From Ecdyonurus torrentis (lineage: Eukaryota > Arthropoda > Insecta > Ephemeroptera > Heptageniidae): a DNA stretch of 64,000 bases. The position numbers were made by a program, and so were the translations under genes. The number at the start of each line of letters is the position of its first letter. Position 1 is the stretch's first letter. Where the stretch lies: NCBI GenBank assembly GCA_949318235.1, contig OX439131.1, positions 41,013,492-41,077,491 on the forward strand, given 5' to 3'. Below are positions 30,262 to 42,193 of the stretch, one piece after another. The notes under the pieces are model-generated. The model was not told where the DNA came from. It did not search any database and saw nothing but the letters and a program-made list of their open reading frames with translations.

Positions 30262-30360
30262 GGGAACTTTTTTAATTGAAAATTTTATAAAATTTTAAAT
30301 GACTTGTATACCACAAACAAGATAAACCCAACTACGTATTATTTAATAGAAATAAACAGA

Positions 30361-30660
30361 ATTAGGTGGATTAGTGTACCTTTCTAGGTGATGTACCTCC
30401 ACGAGCGTGGCTTGGCGTTGGCCACTGTCATATGACGGACCGGAGACACGAATACACTGGTCAAGCGTAAACACAGTAAACACCTCTCTCACTTGTTGTG
30501 ACGCAATGGTCATCAACGAATAAAAAGTACGAATGCTCACTCAAGTGTATACACCACAATCTCTGAAAAAGCTGCGTATAACCGCTTAAAAGTAAACTCA
30601 TGATCTCTAACACGTCAAGCAAGTAAGCATACCACTGCACCATAGGCTTGCTTCAATAAA
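30361..30660 (-). mobile_element. tRNA-derived SINE
   Basis: On the minus strand the 5' part (about 30,590-30,655) is tRNA-like. It has an A-box TGGTGCAGTGG (30,632-30,642) followed at tRNA spacing by a B-box-like GAGTTTACTTT (about 30,590-30,600). The body continues with CAGCTTTTTCAGAGATTGTG, a block shared with the SINE at 38,380-38,672. The B-box is degenerate and there is no mature tRNA cloverleaf, so this is not a functional tRNA gene. The 3' limit is uncertain, and short frames over it are incidental. Confidence 0.7.
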
Positions 30661-31089
30661 AATCAAACAAACATTAAGTTAATGTTCTGTTAAAACCATA
30701 AAATATTCAATATGAATAGCATACGTTGAACCATTGAATTGAGTGGGTAATCTTAAGTATCTAAGAAAATCTTCGGTGCGGTATTTGTTCATTACTATAT
30801 TGATCCTTATGTACTGCTTTAACTGAAATCGTTTAGTAACGCAATGTTACCTATAAGGTTTGTAAAGCTATTGGCATTGTGGGAATAAGAAAAGAAGAAG
30901 AGTAGTAGAGAGTTATGTAAGGCAACGCAGCGAATGAGAAGTTCAAAAGGGATAAAATGAATGTATGTAAGAACTGAATATTTTGGAGAGAATTCAAACA
31001 GAGAGAAAGAGGGAAGAAAGAAAGAGAGGGTATAAGGAAAGTCAAAAGTGACAAAGAGTAAAAGTAAAGATATATAGCACTGAGAGAAT

Positions 31090-31100
<11 letters not shown>

Positions 31101-31135
<35 letters not shown>

Positions 31136-31220
31136 GCAAGTAAGAAACTGAGTTTGTTATCAGTGAAGAGATAGTGGGTGTAGAAAGGAGAGAATATCGT
31201 AGGTATGTTTGTGGGTGTGT

Positions 31221-31295
<75 letters not shown>
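31101..31295. repeat. Two (GA)n microsatellites
   Basis: GA tracts at 31,101-31,129 and 31,231-31,295 sit in a purine-rich zone. They flank about 100 bp of unique purine-rich DNA. Confidence 0.95.
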
Positions 31296-31301
<6 letters not shown>

Positions 31302-31321
31302 AACAGAAGGAGAGAAGAGAG

Positions 31322-31387
31322 AGGGGGGTTGAATGAGGAGGTCAGTGGGGTGAAAAGAGAAAAAGGGGCAGGGTGATAGCTTGGGGT
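31322..31387 (+). other. G-rich tract, possible G-quadruplex
   Basis: About 66 bases with runs GGGGGG, GGGG, GGGG, GGG and GGGG separated by purine-rich loops, directly after the GA tract. Quadruplex potential is inferred from the pattern only. Confidence 0.45.
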
Positions 31388-32627
31388 TTAAGCTAGCCTA
31401 CCTCTGGTGCTCACTCGTGCGTGTGAGGTCACATAAATGGCGCGATGCCAGGTACTACGTAAACTTTGCTATACGTTTTACAACAGACTTACTTTAGTTA
31501 TACTTACCACGTATCAAACATTATAGAACTATCAAAAGAAAGATTTTTTTTTTTTTTTTTACAACTTTAACATAAAATGTTATTTTTTATTCAATTCAGT
31601 AAAACTAAAAGAAACCAATGCCAAACATACAATATAAAGTAAAATACAGGTTAAATTGATAAACTTAATTTTTGAAAAAAATTATAATTAAATTGTAACT
31701 CACATGTTATACTAGAGTTCGGTTATTTTCTCAGTAGTGATCTGCAAAAACACGTAAGAGTACACATAGATACACCATTCCTTGTAAAGAAGGTTGTTTA
31801 AATCAAGGAGAATACTATATTACTTAGGGTATAGAATTCTCAAAGCAATGTTAGCAAATTTGCTTAAAAGTAAATTACTTTAAAATTTTCAACTGAAATA
31901 ACAAACAAAGAAATTCTATGAAACCAGTTTCAATATGAATCTCCTTAAAAGTTTTTATATATTTAAAATGTAAGAATACAAATAACAACATTTTTTTTTT
32001 TACAATTTATAACATTACTTTTTAAGCTACTTTTATATACTTAATTCATTACGTATTTCCTAGAAATCAAGCAAAATCCTTGCATAACTAAGTTTTAAGT
32101 ATTTTAAAATTAGGGATTTATACTTAAAAATCTTGTGTAATTTATTCATTACAAAAATTCATTAAAAAAAAAATCCACGTTCACAAGAAATTTAAACTGT
32201 GCTAACATAGAACGAAGTTAAATAAGAAATTTTCTATTAAAGTAATTTAAAACTTTTAAAAATTTAATAAATCAAAAATTTATTTTACATACTTCTATAT
32301 CAAGTATTTCAAAGATTTTGAGTTGATAATCGTATAAAGTAACAATTATTGAATTAAAATTTGCACACACAAAACTACTAGCTTTAATATAAAATAGTTA
32401 TAATCATATAAATATATAAAATAAATAATATAGATTTATTTGTTGAATACAATAAAAATTGCACTGACAAAACGAAGTGCTATAAATTTTAATCTTATCT
32501 TTTTTTTCTTTTCCTTACATGAATATTTTATTACAATATTTGTCATGATTTCAATTTTATATTAAACTTAACGCCTTATATAATATAAGTCAAATATCGT
32601 GAATCACGAAAAGAAAAGAGAGAGAGA

Positions 32628-32628
32628 G

Positions 32629-32659
<31 letters not shown>

Positions 32660-32682
32660 AGCAACAACAACAACAACAAAAT
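32628..32682. repeat. Poly-A plus (CAA)n tract
   Basis: About 31 A residues followed by a short CAA triplet run. A GA-rich lead-in precedes it. Confidence 0.85.
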
Positions 32683-32795
32683 TATTGATTTACTTTTGTG
32701 TAAACATTTTCATACCCAATTGTAAACATAAAAGAAATGTGTTCTTTTTTTTCTCCTAGCACCTATATACAAATCTGAAGTATTATACATAAATA

Positions 32796-32800
<5 letters not shown>

Positions 32801-32851
<51 letters not shown>

Positions 32852-32891
32852 ATATATAAATATTTGAAAATATTTATCTTGCACTATACAC

Positions 32892-32955
<64 letters not shown>
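32801..32955. repeat. Two (TA)n microsatellites
   Basis: TA tracts at 32,801-32,849 and 32,893-32,955 flank 43 bp of AT-rich DNA. Confidence 0.95.
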
Positions 32956-32963
<8 letters not shown>

Positions 32964-34682
32964 TATACTTTTTATTGTACTTTTGTAAACTATTTTTCAT
33001 TTTAATGGTTTATGTTATTTTATATATTAATATTTTATTATTCATAATATATTCATTTTATATGTAACTGTATTATCGAGTTCAGAAAGTCACAAAGCTA
33101 ACAAGATGTATTGTGTTCACGGAGTGACTTTTCTCTTCTCGTTTATTATGATTTGTATAGAATTTTCTATTGTACTTTTTACTGTTGACTTTGGTGAGTA
33201 TTTGTCAAGCAATTTTTTATATACATTAAAAACAAAGAAGTAATATTATGATTTATTTTAAACTTTACATGCATTTAATAATAATTTACTAAAATATCAT
33301 ATTATATTTATATTGAGTTATCGTATTACACTTTAAAACATATTCCCTTCAACACAAAAGCTTATCGGCGGTGCTCATCGACACTTGAGCTAGCCATGTC
33401 ATAAATACATAGTCCAGTATTTGCCATAACAACCTAGTTAAACCGTGGAAACATTTAGACATACTGGTCCGTGCAATCATATTAATTATGCACTTTCCGA
33501 ATGTTGTACGTTGTCATGTGTGTGCAATTATGATGTATTGTGCAGTACTCTCACACTTCACGTATGCACTCGACAGCAGTAGTTCGAAGATACACTCCTT
33601 GGTGAGAAATACAGAATTACGAATCAGCTACCTTAGTCACTTAAAAGTAAGGTTAAGTAATCAGTACACACACAAGCACAGGTATAGGCTGAGTACAGTA
33701 ATCAGTATTTCTAACGAATATTTGTTGTTGTATATATTTAAAAAAAAAGGGGGGGATTACAAAATAAAGTACTACGTATATGATATTTGAATAGCATACT
33801 TTATTTTAATTTTATTGCAACAATACATCAAAGAAACAATTACTGCAAAAACGAGTAATTTTTCTGAAGACATGAAAAAAAAGGGGGATTAGAGATTCAT
33901 TCACACCGTAAATTTTTATGGTTTAAGAATCTCTCTCTCTCTCTCTTGCACCTCCTTTCTGAAAATACAGAATGAAAAATCACAATATCAAAATTGTAAC
34001 AGTCTAATTTATATTTATAAAATATATAATATCTAAAATTACATTTTTTTTATTTAAATTACAATAACAAATATCCAATTTTATAATATAAAATGAAAAA
34101 GGAAAGACAAAAATATAATTAATTACCTTTCAAAAGTAATATTACTAAAAATTAATTATACACTTCATTTGACATGTATTTGTTCATGTAAATACGTCTT
34201 GTGTGACTCACGTATAGTATGAGTGGATCACGTAATTTTGTTTGCCAAGACGTTCACTAAAAACTTACTACTTGCCTGCCTGCTTGCTTACTTGGCTTCG
34301 TGTGTGTGTCTGTCTGATAAAAGACAAAGAAGAATGAATGCCATTCCTTTTCATTAAAAACCTGCCTCGTTACTCAAATTGTTGGCACTTTGCAAAAGAT
34401 ATATACAACCTACTAAAAGTAAAGTAAGGGAAACTTAAAAAGGACATCTATAAGAGAATTAATAAACTTATATAATATATAAGTAGGAAAATAAATGAGT
34501 TTTGAAGTTTTATATAGTAAAATTTTGTTATAACTTTGAATATATTTTTTTTATAATATACATTATTTTATAAATATTTATTTTCTTTTTTAATATAGGA
34601 TATAAGAAATAAAAATCTGTATCTTTTTGATTTAACAAAAACCATATAATATTAAAATTTATAAACAAAGATATTAACGTTG

Positions 34683-34684
<2 letters not shown>

Positions 34685-34742
<58 letters not shown>
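34685..34742. repeat. (TA)n microsatellite
   Basis: About 58 bp of TA dinucleotide. Confidence 0.95.
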
Positions 34743-34747
<5 letters not shown>

Positions 34748-35495
34748 AAGCCAATAAACAAAGCAATAAAAGTTAGATATTAAATCTTAAATTAACATAA
34801 TATTATGCGTTGCGTATAAGTTTATTATTATATTGTGTTTATATTGTTTAGGTTACAAGTAAATTATCAAAATTAATTTTACTTTAATAAAATTTACTTT
34901 GTTGCTTCTTTGCTGCATTATTTTTAGTAAAGAAACTCAAAAATAAAATCGCATTTTAAATTTAATTTGATTTTAGTTCTACCTTTTCTTCACGTAGTGC
35001 AGAAAGAAATTGGATGTAAAAAGAGATTTTTTAGAGTTTTTTTTTTCTAGTTGAAACCTTTTGCTTTTATATATATTTTTTTCTCAAGATCCTTTTCAAA
35101 AGCTTTCAAAGATAAACCAAATAAATATCGCTATAAAACAAAATTGAAGTAGAAGATAGAAAAAATTGACCTGAAACAATTTCACATTGATTGGATATTA
35201 TGTTTTTCAATAAATAATAAATCGAATATATGAAGTTTTTAAAACACGTATAGTCTATCTTTATTGATACTTTATTTTTTTAAACTCGCAATTCAAATTA
35301 TTCTCATAATAGAAAAAAAAAAGTTAAATGTTATTTTTTGTCTTATTAAAGCAGAATATTGTGAATATTTAATCAATTAAGTTAACTATTATTATTAAAT
35401 TTTTTTTGAAGTTTTTCCATTTTCAGTTTGTTTGTTAAAAAAAATTCCAAATTTATTTATTTATTTCATTCTTTTAATCATATATAAGTAATATG

Positions 35496-35638
35496 CTGTG
35501 TTCACATATTTTTATTTTTGCATAACATTTTGCATAACACTTTGCGCAACAAAATTCATCAATTCATTTTCATTGTGAAATTTGTTATGCAAAGTGTTAT
35601 GCAAAAAGTTATGCAAAACTCGAAGTATGTGAATACAG
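35496..35638. mobile_element. Palindromic MITE with internal TTTGCATAAC repeats
   Basis: A 143-bp element. The outer ends CTGTGTTCACATA and the inverted TATGTGAATACAG pair with one mismatch. Both arms carry consecutive TTTGCATAAC or TTTGCGCAAC motifs (at about 35,518, 35,530 and 35,541 on the left, mirrored on the right). It has no coding capacity and no target duplication that I can see. Confidence 0.75.
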
Positions 35639-36191
35639 TTTTTTACATTGTAACCATGAAAGTAAATTAAGAAAACAAAAAGTCACTTGTACACTAAAAT
35701 ATTGTACGTATGAGTGCCACGTCATGTAAATTCAAAATAATTTGTTATTGTCGTATTGTTTTAATTATAATAAAGACAGAGAATCCTTTAGTGATCTAGA
35801 AATCTTTTTTTTTTTTTTTTTTTTTTTTTGTTTTGTTAAAGAAGAATTTTTTGATTTAACATAATGCACTACTAGGGTTGTTCGTGTATTTGTTACCTCC
35901 CCCCTCCCCCACCAAAAAGGCACAGTCTCGTATGGTCATTTTGTCGTGTTCCGGATCATAACAAAACAGAGTTTACGTAAAAAAAACTTACTGATAACAA
36001 TTAAAACTAATAACTCACAAAATACATACTTGCAAGTCATAAAATTTATTTTTAAATCGATTCTTTTTAACATTATAATTGCTGTATAATAAGTCTAATT
36101 TCAATTGTCAGTCTATAAAGCACCCAAATTTTTATACATTTCAGTCATATGCTCTATTATATTAACATCAGGCAATCGTTACCTAAATTTT

Positions 36192-36660
36192 CTACAACTT
36201 TAACGATAAGTTAATTTCATATAAAACTATAACTTTAACGATAACGTTAATTCTAATTTGTCCCCAACTATAACGTTAACTTTCACATTAACGTTAACTT
36301 GCGTCAACAATAACGTTAACAGCCTTTTTAGACGATAGTTAGTTTTTTATGATTAGTCGTAAGTTTAATCATTTATAAAGTTAATATTTTACTTATATTT
36401 ATTCATTTATAAATAAAAGGTCAATTTTATTTATAATTTTTCTCACCTCGTCAGTTGATAATTATTATTTTTTAGTCAGTATAAAGTAAAAATTTCTTTC
36501 AGAAAGTAACATTATAGTTATAGCTATGTTAATGTCAATTTTTGTTAATCTATAACTAGATAACTATAACGTTACTTTTTGCAATGTTATTAATCTATAT
36601 TATAGAAATAACCAGTTAACGTTATAGTTAACTTAACGTTAACAACTTTACGTCAACGAC
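36192..36660. mobile_element. Candidate foldback element built of TAACGTTAAC motifs
   Basis: Both ends (36,192-36,320 and 36,560-36,660) are filled with repeats of ACTATAACGTTAAC-like motifs, in largely inverted orientation, around about 240 bp of AT-rich DNA. The core AACGTT is itself palindromic, so the arms can pair in several registers. It resembles foldback-type elements with repetitive termini. Boundaries and superfamily are uncertain. Confidence 0.5.
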
Positions 36661-37529
36661 TACAAAACTGCATCAGGCATGGATTATTTTGCTACATAAA
36701 TGTCTTGTTCTATAGCGATGATTTAGAGCGTAGTTGCTAAATTTTGAAAACCTGGCTTTACTTTAATTCACATTGTACGTAGTATAAATATGCATGTTTT
36801 AGTAAGAATATCTTTAGAATTTTGAGTAAACCTTGATAAACACCACTTTTTGAAAATGTTATTATACTTTTATTTATTATTATTATTGCATTATTACTAA
36901 ATATTATTATACTTTAAATGAGAACGAGAATTTGCATAATATATATAGTTGACAGTCATTCCAGTTCACACACGTATTAACTCATTTACAGTAGAAAAAA
37001 AAAATAAGATGACTATTTTTTTAAAAATGATTTTTTTATATTTACTTAATCTTTTATCTCGACAAAGTACAATAATAAATATTTAATTCCCATTGTGTAT
37101 TTTCATTTTAATATTTTTACATTATATAGAAAACAGAAAATAGTTTTCAATGTATTGAATTTTATATTAGTTTTAAATAAACTTGTTAAATATTAAAGAC
37201 TTATTCTATATATAGGAAATGAAGGTAAATAATCGATGCTAGTTTATATAACATGTATTTTTAATATAAACATGGACACGTACTTAGCAATGTACTCGCA
37301 TATAAATAGCTCATAATGAGAACTAAATTTGGAATATTCAGCTCTACTACTTCAATACTTCGTAGTGTATTATTATAATTTAAACACAAGCTTAAAATTT
37401 TGATCTGAAAACAACAGTATTATAATATTAATATAAATGCCTAAAAAAACTTCATAGTAATTATTTATAGAATCTTTTGTTAATTTGTTTAAAAATACAA
37501 AACAGGATAAACTCAATATTTGTAAGATT

Positions 37530-37660
37530 TAATTGAATGAGGTGAGATGGATTGGTGAACCCATTACCTCTGACTTGACGTGGGGACGTACCACTGTACC
37601 AGGATTAGTTGTGGACATAAATGGATTAATAGACCTGCCAAGCCTTAACATTTCTTCTTC
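37530..37660 (+). mobile_element. SINE body fragment
   Basis: The block starts GAATGAGGTGAGATGGATTG and continues TACCTCTGACTTGACG, ending near AATAGACCTGCCAA. The same order of blocks is found inverted at about 38,395-38,510, so this is a truncated copy of the same SINE body. It lies about 50 bp upstream of a tRNA-like head, and the two may belong to separate insertions. Confidence 0.6.
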
Positions 37661-37778
37661 CGTTTTACCTGTAACACACTAGCATACATAATATAGACCG
37701 AGCCTTGTGGCGCAGTGGTATGCGTACTGGTTTGACAAGCGAGAGATCACGAGTTGGATACTCAGAGCCTCAGAGGGT

Positions 37779-38269
37779 ATATCGATGTTGTTGTGAACAA
37801 TATGTGTAACTTGTTTTTTTCTCGGGAAGCAATATGTGTAAGTCGTTATTTGTCACGCGTAGCAATATGTGTATCTCGCTTTTTGTCACGCGAAGCAATA
37901 ATGTGTAAGCCGAGCGCCATCTACATAACGTTCGGAAACGACTTACATATTTTGCTTAGCTTAAAAAAAAAAAAACAAAAAACAAAAAAAAAAAAACAAA
38001 AAAAAAAATAACAAAAAAAAAAAAAAGACTTACGTATACTTGACTCAAAAAACCTGAGTTACCTGCCGTTCGACCTTTTACGGTATCGCCCAGCCGCCCC
38101 CTTCTCTTCAAATGTGACAATGGGCGATACTTTAGGCATGCCCGATTTAAATCGACTGAGGTTTTTTGAGTCGAGTATATATTGCTACGCGTGACAAATA
38201 ACGACTTACACATTTTACTTCGCGTGACAAAAAACGAGTTACACATATTGCTCGCAACAACATCGATAT
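37779..38269. mobile_element. Foldback-like element with 33-bp tandem repeat arms
   Basis: The inverted ends ATATCGATGTTGTTG (37,779 inward and 38,269 inward) lead into tandem 33-bp units of the form GCAATATGTGTAAGTCGTTA, continuing to TTTGTCACGCGTA. The left arm has one diverged unit (37,797-37,828), two clear units (37,829-37,861; 37,862-37,894) and a partial fourth. The right arm has two inverted units (about 38,187-38,254). Between the arms are an A-rich stretch and a second palindrome (38,035-38,179). This is the architecture of foldback transposons. No transposase is present. The repeated 11-residue frames across the units are artefacts of the 33-bp period. Confidence 0.75.
38035..38179. 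mobile_element. Inner palindromic element within the foldback element
   Basis: The 25-bp inverted ends start TATACTTGACTCAAAAAACC (left) and, mirrored, end GGTTTTTTGAGTCGAGTATA (right). Inside, GTATCGCCCA is mirrored by TGGGCGATAC around a C-rich centre. Length is 145 bp. It may be a MITE that inserted in the foldback element, or that element's normal centre. Confidence 0.65.
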
Positions 38270-38379
38270 GTGGTCTTTTCAGAAGTCATGGTATATGCAC
38301 TGTACCACGCTTAGAACGCTTTCCTGTTCTCCGTACGTTGATGCCCGTGGTTTTACCAGTGTTTAACAGGTGAAAACGA

Positions 38380-38672
38380 TAGGAGAGTTGTTTAGGATTG
38401 ACAGGTCTATTCTCATGTCTATCGGCCAGTCCTGGAAGTGGTGGTAGTAGCCCATATGTCAATTCAGAGGTATCTCGGGACGGTTCACAAATCCACCTCA
38501 TCTCATTCTAGAAATCACACGTAGTTGGTGGTATAGAACTCATTTTCATTTTTTCATTAACACACGTGTGGAGAACGTGAAACCTTATCTAGTGCATACC
38601 ACGCTCTCTGAAAAAGCAGCGTATCCACTGAGAAGCGAACTCGCGACCTCTTAAAAGTCAAGCCATCACGAA
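38380..38672 (-). mobile_element. tRNA-derived SINE, 5'-truncated head
   Basis: On the minus strand the 5' end (about 38,625-38,672) has a good B-box context GGTCGCGAGTTCGCTTC but lacks a recognisable A-box. It continues GCTTTTTCAGAGAGCGTGGT and later GAGGTGGATTTGTGAACC and ATAGACCTGTCAATCC, blocks also seen at 37,530-37,660. It sits head-to-head with the interrupted SINE to its left. Short frames are incidental. Confidence 0.65.
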
Positions 38673-39639
38673 TACTAAAAAATTTTCCTAACTCTCTTGA
38701 AGTGTCTGCTTTAAAATGCAACAAAATATCGTATGTACTGTAGTCATTATTTGTCTCGTATTGATTTAGTGGTATTGTTTCATGTTCAGCAGTCAGCATT
38801 GCAGTTTGCGGCAAATATTTTATTTTTGTATGTTTACAATACAATACTCCAAGTAAAAATTTATGCAGTGCATAAAATCAATAAACTATTTGATATCAAT
38901 AATACATTGCATTTAAACTAACAAAAAAAACGAAAGTTTATCAACTGTCTACAAAGTTTTTTTCACTGTTACAAAAGTTTAGAAAAGGTGTAAATAAATA
39001 AAGGGGAAAAAAAAGGATTGTGTTAATTAAATTGAAAAAGTTTGAAAGGTGTCTAAATTACCGATGACTAATGTAATGTAAGAAAAGTTTAAGTTTTTAC
39101 ACGTTACGTTGGTTTTACAATTAAATTGAATTTCCATGTTGAACAAAGTAAAAGATACAGTACAGTACCTATAAGTTGTGGTGGTTATGCTTCGCTTAGT
39201 TTTGCTTAAGTCAAAAAGGATTATTTAGTAGTTTGTAAAGCTGTAAGCGTATTAGGTCAACAATTTTGCGTGAATTCTGTATATTAGAGAATATTTGAAG
39301 CAAAATAATAATATGTATAATAAACATAATCTATAATTCATATCAAAGTGGATGCTGCCAAACGGCATAAATACATTTAGAACAAAACAACTTTGAAAAT
39401 ACAATTTTTAGGTAAGCTCGCCCAATCTATTATATCTACACGTACTAGTGTATTATGAAGTATTATATTCTGTGTATGTATAGTTGGTTCTGCAAACTAC
39501 ACAAATATTGAGTATTAAAATCATGAGCTTAGAGTTTCTTTCATCCTTTGTTAAGATCACCTGATCGCTACATATTTACATCGTTTATATTTATGGTTAA
39601 TATTTTTTTTACTTCTTCGTTTAGATCTTTGGACCAGAA

Positions 39640-39870
39640 AAGAATGAACTGAAGTTCACAAAAAAAGTTCCAAAAAAACTCATTTTTATCGGTTCTAAAC
39701 GAACGAAAAAACTAGAGTTTGTTCTGTAAAGTATAGTTAAGCTCATTAACAGTGATTAGTTGACCAAAATAATAAGATACATTCATTGGTTGATCTTGTT
39801 TTTTGAGCCGATAAAAGTAATTCGCATATCGAGTACGGAAGTTTTTTTTTGTAAAGTTTCGTTCATTCTT
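39640..39870. mobile_element. MITE-like inverted-repeat element
   Basis: The ends AAGAATGAAC (39,640) and GTTCATTCTT (39,861-39,870) are inverted, and similarity continues inward for about 40 bp on each side through a poly-A/T segment and AAGTTCC/GGAAGTT. Length is about 231 bp. No target duplication seen and no other copy in the window. Confidence 0.55.
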
Positions 39871-40947
39871 ATCAAGTTCAAAGTTCTAAACGAAGAAATA
39901 ACAATGATCTATACCATACATATAAACGTAGTAAACACGTAATGACGTCATGATCAGATGTTTTTAAGAAAGGAAAATTTTCAAAGTTGGCTCAAGAGTT
40001 GTGTGTAATTTATAGAAAGAACTTAGATTAACCAATAAAAGTGTTGTTTTGAGCAGCCAATCATTGCTAATGATCTTCACTATACTTTTCTATACTAAAC
40101 TAATCTCTCTTTCTCTCTGTGCAGTACACTATTGAGCTGCGGTCACGTTACTAATGTAAAATAATTGCATACTTCACTGAAAATTTTACATCTATTTTGA
40201 GAAATCAGTTATGTAAAAGGAATTATATAAACGAGTGACATGAAAAAAAGTGCGTTATTATAATTTATTTATTATAACAAATATGATTGGAGTTGTCTAA
40301 AAAAAAATTTTGTTCCAGTCACACTCACACAATGAATATGAAAAAAAAAATCATATAATGTAACAAAAGAAGTAATCAAGAAACAGAATCACAATCTTCA
40401 AAACTGTATTTTTTAAAAAAATATTCTATTGTTTTTATTTAACTCAAGTTATGCATGTTAAATGCACAAGATATAATAGAGTTAATGTTTTCTGGTAAGA
40501 AATATAATCATCTTGTTCTATATACATCAGGTGCAGGTTTAATTAAAATTTGTAATCTGATGCCTCAGCAAATTTTACGTACGTTTCTGTAGAATACTTC
40601 TTATATAATACCTTCACAAGCTCGTGGAAATTTAATAGAATTTGTATCATAAGATATACAAAGTTATAGTTATATTATAAGAAAATGCTGAGAACATCAA
40701 TAGTAAACCTTAAGGCATGAAATTAAAAAAAAATAATAATAATTTTAATGTTAAATTTTATGGTGTGTAAGCAAAATTTTATTTCAAATTATATTATAAC
40801 TTTTAATGTTAAATAATTAATTAAAAAGACTTTAAAAGTTACAAATCAATAATTAAGATTAAGAAATGATGTAGCAATTTTAGCTTTTTAAACACGGTGT
40901 AAAGAAATTATGTACATTGAAAGATATCTGATATATATATAATTATA

Positions 40948-41062
<115 letters not shown>

Positions 41063-41512
41063 ACAATCTCAATCTAATTAATTTAATTAATTTCTTAATA
41101 TCTAAAGGTGAATATGTTTATATTAAAATGCATTTAAAATAAAAACTGTACAATATTGACAGTTTGAAATAACAATTATATAAACTAAACAAGCAAAAGC
41201 AGAGATAACAGTGAAGAACATTAAAATTTTCATTTTAATTGCCTCTGGAGTCCTTTTTGTATATACTCTATAGTTTTGCTTTAAAATATTACATTTTGAT
41301 ATTAAATTGAATTGTACATCATCGTTGTTGAAATATATGAAATTGGCATTGAAAAAGTATATCAAATGTTAAATGTTACCAATGAAAAGCACTTAAATCT
41401 TGTTCTATGTGTCTATGTGTTGGTAAATTAAATTGTAACATTTGACGTGAGTGTTGGTCAGTACAAAGTATTACTGCTTCTTTTTTATCCTCTCTCACTC
41501 GTCTTTTCTTTT

Positions 41513-41515
<3 letters not shown>

Positions 41516-41601
<86 letters not shown>
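41516..41601. repeat. (TA)n microsatellite
   Basis: About 86 bp of TA dinucleotide. Confidence 0.95.
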
Positions 41602-41603
<2 letters not shown>

Positions 41604-42193
41604 ACACTAAAAGAAGAAAGATTTTTAACCTTTACTTGCCCTCTATGTATAAGAACAACTTCAAACATTTTTCTATATATATATAATACTTCACTACTAA
41701 ACAAACTTTAGCATTTGAAACCGGATATATTCTTCGTTTTTTTTTTTTTAAACTTGATGTCAAAGTACTCTGTCATGAAATTTGTTCAAAATTTTTAAAA
41801 TAAAATATCATCTTTCTTTTTGAAAGTTATTTTTCTTTTTTAAGTGGAATAACTTTGTATATATAAGAAAATAAGAATGTATGAAGTAAATTATGTCTAC
41901 TTGTACTTAACTTTTAGCATACTACATAAGTAACTGTAATAACAAATATAATACATAAAAAAAAGCTAACTTTTTGAAAAAGGTTTTTTTTTTCGTTTAT
42001 TATAGCAATTTATGTTTATTTTTTTATATTATTCAATATTACAAAGCATTAGAATTACATTTTATAAAACTAATTTTTATAAAACTTTTGCCATATTTTA
42101 TGTAAATTGTTGACTTTCTTTATAATTTATATTACAACATAACAACACAAAAGGCAAAATGATGAAATATATTCATGGATTTGTATTAAAAAA

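Larger units (their letters stand above)
30262..35495. other. AT-rich spacer with GA, TA and G-rich tracts, no gene
   Basis: Apart from the SINE at 30,361-30,660 no gene is supported. A purine-rich zone (30,870-31,390) holds two long GA tracts and ends in a G-rich segment and a slightly GC-rich patch (31,380-31,470). Two TA tracts (32,801-32,849; 32,893-32,955), a poly-A/CAA tract (32,628-32,682) and a third TA tract (34,685-34,742) follow. A GC-richer unique patch (33,360-33,670) contains TAGTTCGAAGATACAC, a weak B-box-like string, and may be a decayed SINE. Its 100-codon frame has no recognised domain. Confidence 0.6.
37700..38370 (+). mobile_element. tRNA-derived SINE interrupted by a foldback element
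   Basis: The head at 37,700-37,772 is tRNA-like: A-box TGGCGCAGTGG (37,708-37,718) and B-box-like GAGTTGGATACTC (37,751-37,763) at tRNA spacing. The SINE body resumes after the foldback element with TTTTCAGAAGTCATGGTATA (from about 38,275), which matches CTTTTTCAGAGATTGTGGTG in the other copies. The insertion therefore split the SINE into about 75 bp and about 100 bp. The B-box departs from consensus, and this is not a tRNA gene. Confidence 0.65.

Noticed and set aside
33488..33790. 100-codon frame in a GC-richer patch
   Set aside because: No recognisable domain, and the latter third runs into ordinary AT-rich sequence. A decayed SINE is at least as likely as an exon.
37700..37772. Functional tRNA gene
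   Set aside because: The A-box is good but the B-box GAGTTGGATACTC departs from GGTTCGANNCC and the stems do not close. Shared body sequence downstream shows it is a SINE head.
37797..37910. CRISPR array, suggested by regularly spaced 33-bp repeats
   Set aside because: The 33-bp units are directly adjacent with no spacers, are mirrored on the other side of the element, and the DNA is eukaryotic.
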